Shown here: in pieces, positions 57,966 to 64,000 of the stretch | Numbering within the stretch: position 1 is the stretch's first letter | Layout: every line of letters begins with the position of its first letter | Assembly: GCF_012489685.1 (NCBI RefSeq) | Contig: NC_080043.1 | Coordinates: 5,458,501 to 5,522,500, forward strand | Direction of reading: 5' to 3' | Origin: Lotus japonicus | Lineage: Eukaryota; Streptophyta; Magnoliopsida; Fabales; Fabaceae | DNA: 64,000 nt | Position numbers and translations under genes: made by a program | The notes under the pieces: generated by a model | The model's database searches: none | What the model saw: only the letters and a program-made list of their open reading frames with translations | Told to the model about the DNA's origin: nothing

Positions 57966-58345
57966 ATAAAGTTGTGGTTCGAACATCATTATCTCAGTAA
58001 ATGATACTTGAAATAAAAAAAAAATTGTGTGCAATTCAAAACTCACTTATATAAAACATTATTTGTCCACCTGGTTAAATAATACCATAGACAACCCCCG
58101 CATTTAAAAGACTAATTTCCAAATGAACCCAAAACCTAACCAACCAAGGTCATCTTCGTACATAATCAAACAATGCTAAGCCCCCTTCTTTACATTTTTC
58201 CCTTTGGTAATAAAGAGAAAGCGTGAATATAAATGTTAGAATTACTTCTCTATATGTGCACATGCATGTAGCTTTCATGAATTAATCGAGAGACAGCCAC
58301 AAACCCCATCCAAAAGGCTAATCTATAATTCTATATATAAACGGA

Positions 58346-60853
58346 TCATTTTGCATGCTCATCTTTGGGAGCTGAGACTGAGATACTAGAACTAGAAGTA
58401 CGAGGAGCTTCATCTTCGGATGTATTCTTATCATCATTATCTTCTTCTTCTTCATCATCTTCTTGTGGCACTGGAAATAAATCTTTTGTCTGAACTGTTC
58501 CATTTCCTAATGACGAGCGTCTGGACGACATGGACAAGCGGGGAGAAGGTGTGGTACCTGTTGTGGTATGATCTATGGGATAAAGTTCTTTCATATCTTC
58601 CATGCCTTCTTCATCATCATCTTCTTCTAGATACACCACATCCTGCATAGTCAGCTGATGGTACTCTACTATTTCCCGCAAGAATCTGTTTTCGCGAGAA
58701 TATGTCTCATTCTCATTAGCCAATCGAGCCTTCTCAGCAAGAAGTGTTTCTAGTTGAAGTCGGATCTGACAACACATATATCATAAGAATAACTATGTGA
58801 GTCGAAATTATTTTTACTTCCGGAAGTTGAAATTTTGAAAGTAAAAATGTAACAGCTCCCGAAACTTGAACTTTCGAAAATGTAAACTATGTTTTTTTAA
58901 TGTATACAATAATGCATACCAGATCATCGTCCGCACGGCTTTGCCCCTTCTCGCGACCCTCCCGGTCTCGGAGTAATTTGTTTTCTTCTTCTAGTTGAGA
59001 AGACCGTGCTTTCGCGAAAGCCAAATCTGCTTTTACGGTTTTTAGTTCCCGCAGAAGTAATTTTGCTTTCGCAGCTGTTGCCATTGCCACCTGAAAAACC
59101 AAACCAAACAAACAAACAATGTGCTTGTCATGTAATATGAGAAATCAAAACAATTATTAAGTATTTCAAACTTAATAAACAACCATCACATTCACATCAC
59201 ACTAAATGATCTTATATATCCATGTTTATGATATGTATAAGAAGCAGTGAGGCAACCACACATGATTATGTGTGTTTGTTTATCTATTAGATTTGATGTA
59301 AATGTGTTTTTTCTCAATTCAACCATTTTACTCGGTTGGAAAATCTATCTTAAAAAACCGAATATTTGAGTTAAATTTGCTTTCAGCTGAAAACCAAACA
59401 CACTCTACATGGTTGCCACCTTACGTCGCGAGATGCCTTGAGTTGTGTTTCATGGGTAGTTTGAGAATTTGGGCTCAGTGCGGATTGCTGCCATGGATTC
59501 CACATCCCTGGAGCTTGATTTATGTCCTCGGGAAAAGGTCCCTTTAGCTTGAGTTGAGGTCTGAGATCTGATGGCTTACTCTCCAAAATTGCTCGACCTT
59601 CCTGAAGAAAGTAAGACAATTAAGTAGCAGCATTTAAAGGGATCAAAAACTTCTGTCTCCTTTTGGTGTCATCTTCTGTGTATCAGTAATGAAATTGTGT
59701 CTTGTCATTTAAAAATTACTCATTAAAGTTACAATTGTCACATACATGCCATTTACTAATTTACATGATACAATTTGATCAGTAGGACACGAAACAGGGA
59801 CAAAAGTTATTTACTTGTTCTCCTGCTAAAAATATGAATCTCATGATACATTGTGTGACCCCTTTAAAAATGTAGGATTGTCTGCTTTGGTAGGAAAGTC
59901 AAGGATTGATATAATGGCTTGGAAGGGGGTAAGAAAGACAAAGCATGCTTAGAGGGGGCAGAAGCTTGGAGTATGAACAATGTATATGCCCACATGCAAA
60001 TTCTAGACCACTGGTCATAGAAGCTCTGATACTATATCATATTTCAACTATTCTAAAAGCCTAAGAGCTAAATGATACATTACTGTTTTTATATTATATT
60101 TCTAATATATACACACATAGATATTGACACAATTTAAGTTTTGATTAATTCCAATCCATGGTTTTTGATCAATGGTTTGCTTATGGTATCAAAATCCCTT
60201 TCACATGTGTTTATCTGAAAATCAAGGGTTTCAATTGATGCAACATCACATCTCATCATAATAAGAATAATTACAAATATATAAAATCACCTGAGCACGA
60301 CCCGCAGGAGTGAAGGTATTAAAGGAGTGTGATCTGAGTTTTGAGGGCACTGTGTCATTTTGTGGCACTGCATTATTGTCATCCAGAATTTCCTTGGCTT
60401 TCTGTGCAAGAACACCCCAGAAACCAGACTTTGAAACGTCATTGTAAGCATCCATGCTCTGCATGATGCAGAATTATGGTATTATAACATGATAACAGGC
60501 GTAAATCTAATATAAAATCATTCATGTGTCGCCTGACATAATGAAAATTGAAGCCAATTATGAAGATAAGAAAAAGAACAAACCTTTGATCTATGATGTT
60601 CATTATGTTGAAGGGCTAAAGAAGATTTATCAAAAGAAAAGGAAAAAGAGGGGTCGCGACGAGCGGCGGAGGCTTTAATGGCCTGAGCAGCGAGGGAGGA
60701 TGAAGAAGATGTTGATGGAGTGAAGGAATAGGAACGCGGAGCGGCGGAGGCGGCATGAGAAGTGTTTTCATCCAAATCTGATGATGGTTGCTCACAAATC
60801 TCTTCCTTGAAGGTGGAAGCTCTTGATATTCCTTGCCTTCTCCTATATGCCAT
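58346..60853 (-). CDS. Plant-specific coiled-coil protein of unknown function, 5 exons, 401 aa
   Basis: Exons: 60853-60584, 60458-60291, 59601-59425, 59090-58920, 58765-58346 (1206 nt, every exon a multiple of 3, all phase 0). The N-terminus [20 protein letters not shown] is basic and followed by a Ser/Ala-rich region. Exon 2 holds [23 protein letters not shown], an amphipathic segment. Exon 3 is Pro/Gln-rich. Exon 4 begins [20 protein letters not shown] and with the start of exon 5 ([20 protein letters not shown]) makes a coiled coil over about residues 206-305. The tail is strongly acidic ([26 protein letters not shown]) and Ser-rich. Plant relatives are annotated as tropomyosin-like or uncharacterised; a scaffold role is only inference. 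No signal peptide or membrane span. Confidence 0.87.
59990..60080. repeat. Degenerate PBS-linked repeat end
   Basis: GAAGCTCTGATACTATATCA at about 60021-60040 is followed by TTTCAACTATTCTAAAAGC. GCTCTGATACxAT is the decayed complement of the initiator tRNA-Met primer-binding site, as in the repeats at 8.3 and 35.6 kb. It lies in intron 2 of the coiled-coil gene. Confidence 0.35.
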
Positions 60854-61783
60854 TGTTAATTACTACATCCACCACCAAGTACTGCCACCACCACCTTGAT
60901 GAGAAAACAAACAGGCAAAGTGCAACCCTGATCTCTCTCCCATTAATTCAAGTTTCAACTCTTTTTTCCCTTTTTGTCATCATCAAATAACAAAACACAC
61001 AAGTGGGTGGTTAATACCACCTTGAACGTAGGATCCGTAGAACTATTATTAACTACATTTTTTTAGTTTTATTTTGACTTCCATCACTCTCACTTCTATC
61101 CCTGACTACACTTATATATATAGATGATATAAAAATGCTCATTCTTTTTCTGTTTTTTTAACAACCTCTGCATACCTTATGATCATTGATTTGATTCACT
61201 ACTAGCTTCTCCCATTTTATCTAAAATCAAATAATTCTCTAAGCATGAAATGCAATAAGAGCCACATGTCTCTGTTGTTAATGTCTCACATTGATTAGAG
61301 ATATTGTCAAAATAGCTTTTATGTAGGGTTAAGCAATCCACAACTCTAAGCTAGGTTTTGGGGAAGAATTAGGCCTACCTCATATTCATGGATTTCGTTC
61401 ATATGCTTTTCATATCAAAAAGCATTTTCCATTGAACTAGTTCTTAATGTCATGTTTTTGCTCTTAAGTACAATCATATGAAGTTATAAACTGATAAATA
61501 CAAGTTATGCATAAAGAGCAATGAAAGACTTCAATTTATTGATAGATATACCTTCACTATTAATTACAGCAAAGGATATAATAACATTATACTTTACCTT
61601 ATGATATAAATATAATAACTCAACTATGCAAGACAAAAATGGTCTTGCTCCTTAAAAATGGTGGCAATTGGCAAAGCCAAGCAACCAATTTTAACATAGA
61701 GCATGACTTTAATTTAGCCATTAAACCTTGAAATACAACTTAAAAATTAGTGCAAAATTGCTAAATCTATGTATGCTGATGAT
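60854..61783. other. Intergenic region with a partial PBS-linked repeat
   Basis: This holds the promoter of the coiled-coil gene; the minus strand has TATATATATAAG near 61108-61120, about 260 bp before the ATG. At 61266-61380 the minus strand reads AGGCCTAATTCTTCCCCAAA, ACCTAGCTTAGAG, then TCTCTAATCAATGTGAGACA, which matches the left part of the repeat family at 8075-8420. Confidence 0.45.
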
Positions 61784-64000
61784 TCAAAACTTCTGTAGAT
61801 TGTGACTGTAAAGAGTAGTTTGCATATCACTTGAAGGATCACGGATCAAGAATCCCTGATGATACCTCATTGGAGCAGAAAAGGGCCTGTTCTTGCCGCC
61901 ACTCAAATCCTGCTGTGAGAACCTAGGCTGTTCTGAGGAGTTTATCTGATCAAGTCTTGTCTTCAAATAAGGAAGATTGAAAACAAAATTGGAAGCCAGT
62001 GGCACAGATTGTTCTGATTTTGAACTTCTTACGGCTTGAAATGAGCAACCAACCTCATTTGTTGGACAATGTGCTTCTATATTTTGACCAACACCAGGTC
62101 CACACATTGAACTTGATTTCTGCATCAATTGGCTTCTATCTTGAACCAAACATGAAACACCACCACTTTCTAAGTGCCAAGGTCTTGAACTTGATTGAAA
62201 GTTGTAATTGTTTTCCAACCTTGATTCTAACCCTTTTGTTTGAGAGTTCTCTAAAATTGACCCTGACAAGTTTTCTTGATTAACAGTCTTCGATTTCTCC
62301 AATAACATCATCATCCCAACCTTATTGTCATAACCTGGATAGTGTAAATCAGGACAAAATCTCTGATTTGGGAATACTTTATTGCACCCAAAAGACCACC
62401 TTTGATTTCCTTGAGCATTACTCTCTAAGGGACTAAAACCTTTCTCTCTTTCAGCATTAAATGTCCCTTGCACTTTTTCCCCTCCACTTGCAATCTTTAT
62501 ATCAATCTTTTCACTATGGGCTCTCATCTCATTAGGATATTGAGACATCAAGGTAGAAGTAGTACCTATGCTAAAAGGATTTGGTTTCTTCAGTGGAGAA
62601 TCAGTAGATGCCGTATGAATTTCACATCCAAGTAGTTTCCTTTTAGCTATATTTTGTGCAGTGGGTCCTAAACCTTTAACAAACATCATCAAGCTATCTT
62701 TGTAACCAATATCTTGCTGATTAACCTGTATAAAGGATAGGATAAACAATAAACAATAAGGTATGCATTATGATCAATCCAAAGTCCAAACCAGTATTTG
62801 AACATTTTGTAATTTTTCCATATGACAATGGAAGCATAAAAGACTCACATGCTCAAGCCGTTTCAATTTATCATAAACTGTTGTTGAAAATATTGATTCA
62901 TCCTCATCAAGGGACAAAGGTTTATAAGTACAGCGCCTATCAACCTCCAAAGTTCTACAGCTATTGTCCTTAGTACCTGAAGTTCTACATCTGCTATTGT
63001 CTTTAGTACCTGATAAATAAACTTTAATTAACCACACAATGTAGCTTTTCCAAAGTTCAATATTTTTCTAATAAGATCATTGGTTCTGTTTTTCAGACTA
63101 CACTATCCTTGTTACCTGTGGAAACCTTAACATCTCTAGCATCAAAACGCTTAGTACTATCAGAAGATCCATGATTTGCCTTAACACTTTTCCGGTTCGA
63201 TGTACCACGGGAAGAACACGGCGCATTTTTCGAGGGCTCATCAACAACTCTTTCATTGGATTTCATGCCTGTTGAATCTCTAAAGTCTCCTTGGTTTCGT
63301 CGAGCTACTTTTCGCCTTGTTTCTGAGTTCTCCATTTCAAACTTTTCAGGATTGGTTTTTAATTCATCAAAAACCTTCTTTGCTGCTTCACTAATATAAC
63401 GAGCCTACAAAATGAAAAGTTTGATAAACCATTACATGAAAGGGGAACTAGAGATTTTATAATTAAAGTTAGTGCCAAAAATTTCACCAGCATTATGTGT
63501 CATACCTGCCTGAAGTATATGGTACCGGCAGAATTAAAATTCATAGCATTGTTGAATATTAGAAACATGTCATGCTGTATAATGGTTCAAATATCATGTG
63601 TTAGATGGTTCAAATATTATGCATGCATGTCTGCTAATTGATACTGACAGATAACATGAGCATGTGAAATAAAATGAAAGATGCACACCTCAAATTGTTC
63701 TAGAGTCTTATACATCCCTTCGTGTAGTTTAGCCCTCATGGTTGCAAAATCCATAGGCTCTTTAATGACTGTATAATAATCCTCAACCTTTAAGCACAAA
63801 AATTCATCAAGAAAGTGAATTAGAAGGAGAATATGCCAAGTTATATCCGCAAGATGATATGACAAATTTGATCACACACCTCATTTGGATCAACTGGTTC
63901 AGCAAATATTTCATAGGCGTCTTTCCTGTATAGTATTAACAATATAGATGAGATAAATATGGTTTTCAAATTGTGGTAAAACAATGATAAAATCTAATCA
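61784..64000 (-). CDS. Bromodomain-containing protein, 3' part (6 exons visible), gene continues beyond window
   Basis: Visible coding exons: 63925-63880, 63787-63689, 63574-63506, 63404-63116, 63009-62849, 62725-61784 (phases join; 534 codons). The bromodomain spans the first four: KDAYEIFAEPVDPNE, VEDYYTVIKEPMDFATMRAK, LHEGMYKTLEQFE, HDMFLIFNNAMNFNSAGTIY, FRQARYISEAAKKVFDEL. The PMDF of the ZA/WPF region and the acetyl-lysine-contacting Asn (in NNAMNFN) are present, so it should bind acetylated histone tails. After it comes a basic linker (ETRRKVARRNQGDFRD), then DESIFSTTVYDKLKRLEHVN, QQDIGYKDSLMMFVKGLGPT, AQNIAKRKLLGC, a C-terminal block shared with plant bromodomain proteins, and a long Ser/Gln-rich tail. 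The start lies outside the window. A local duplication in exon 5 is described in the findings. Confidence 0.9.

Noticed and set aside
1..64000. CRISPR array, operons, ribosome-binding sites, rRNA or intact tRNA genes
   Set aside because: None seen. The repeats are transposon ends, microsatellites or the 39-bp minisatellite, and the genes are split eukaryotic genes.

Overview
This is a plant nuclear window. It is AT-rich, its genes are split by GT-AG introns, and it is packed with MITEs, LINE relics and LTR pieces. The proteins are plant-type: a RETICULATA-related plastid protein, a DUF1191 membrane protein, a VSP-type HAD acid phosphatase, a STAR/KH RNA-binding protein, complex I MWFE and a plant bromodomain protein. 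The repeat families look like those common in papilionoid legumes, so I infer a legume; the sequence alone does not prove the species.

Layout. At 1-2183 there is only a possible first exon (minus strand). Positions 2184-6240 hold a LINE relic, a 692-bp hAT-type element and a 223-bp Mutator-type MITE. Positions 6242-9984 (minus) are a five-exon Ser/Pro-rich FLO11-like gene, 371 aa when spliced. Positions 14614-16684 (plus) encode a 178-aa protein with a mitochondrial-type N-terminus, probably with a 5'UTR exon near 11.6 kb. Positions 18110-23895 (plus) are a three-exon HAD acid phosphatase with two MITEs in intron 1. Positions 24.1-28.4 kb form a repeat-rich island: a promoter-like remnant, LTR pieces, a hAT MITE, a 39-bp minisatellite and a copia scrap. 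Positions 28471-29475 (minus) are a single-exon RETICULATA-related gene. Positions 29922-30840 hold a Harbinger-type MITE and a LINE tail.

Positions 32336-37857 (minus) are a seven-exon KH/STAR gene carrying a small LTR element, a PBS-linked repeat and a SINE-like piece in its introns. Positions 39262-41310 are a 5'-truncated L1-type LINE with an open 623-codon frame. Positions 42545-42862 (plus) are the complex I subunit MWFE/NDUFA1. Positions 49609-50141 are a near-perfect 533-bp foldback element. Positions 51298-52236 (minus) are a DUF1191 receptor-like membrane protein. Positions 55.4-57.0 kb are a LINE relic. Positions 58346-60853 (minus) are a five-exon coiled-coil protein (401 aa), and 61784-64000 (minus) is the 3' part of a bromodomain gene that runs off the window.

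The genes are independently transcribed housekeeping or plant-specific genes, not a pathway cluster. From memory, four to five of them (FLO11-like, RER, KH, MWFE, DUF1191) have relatives in the same order in one short stretch of Arabidopsis chromosome 3 (At3g08670 to At3g08600), so the gene order is probably an ancient conserved block inflated here by transposons. I found no undescribed multi-gene system. The most unusual items are the 39-bp minisatellite, the stop-free in-frame intron in the MWFE gene, the foldback element, and a bromodomain-gene intron bounded by copies of a short tandem repeat.
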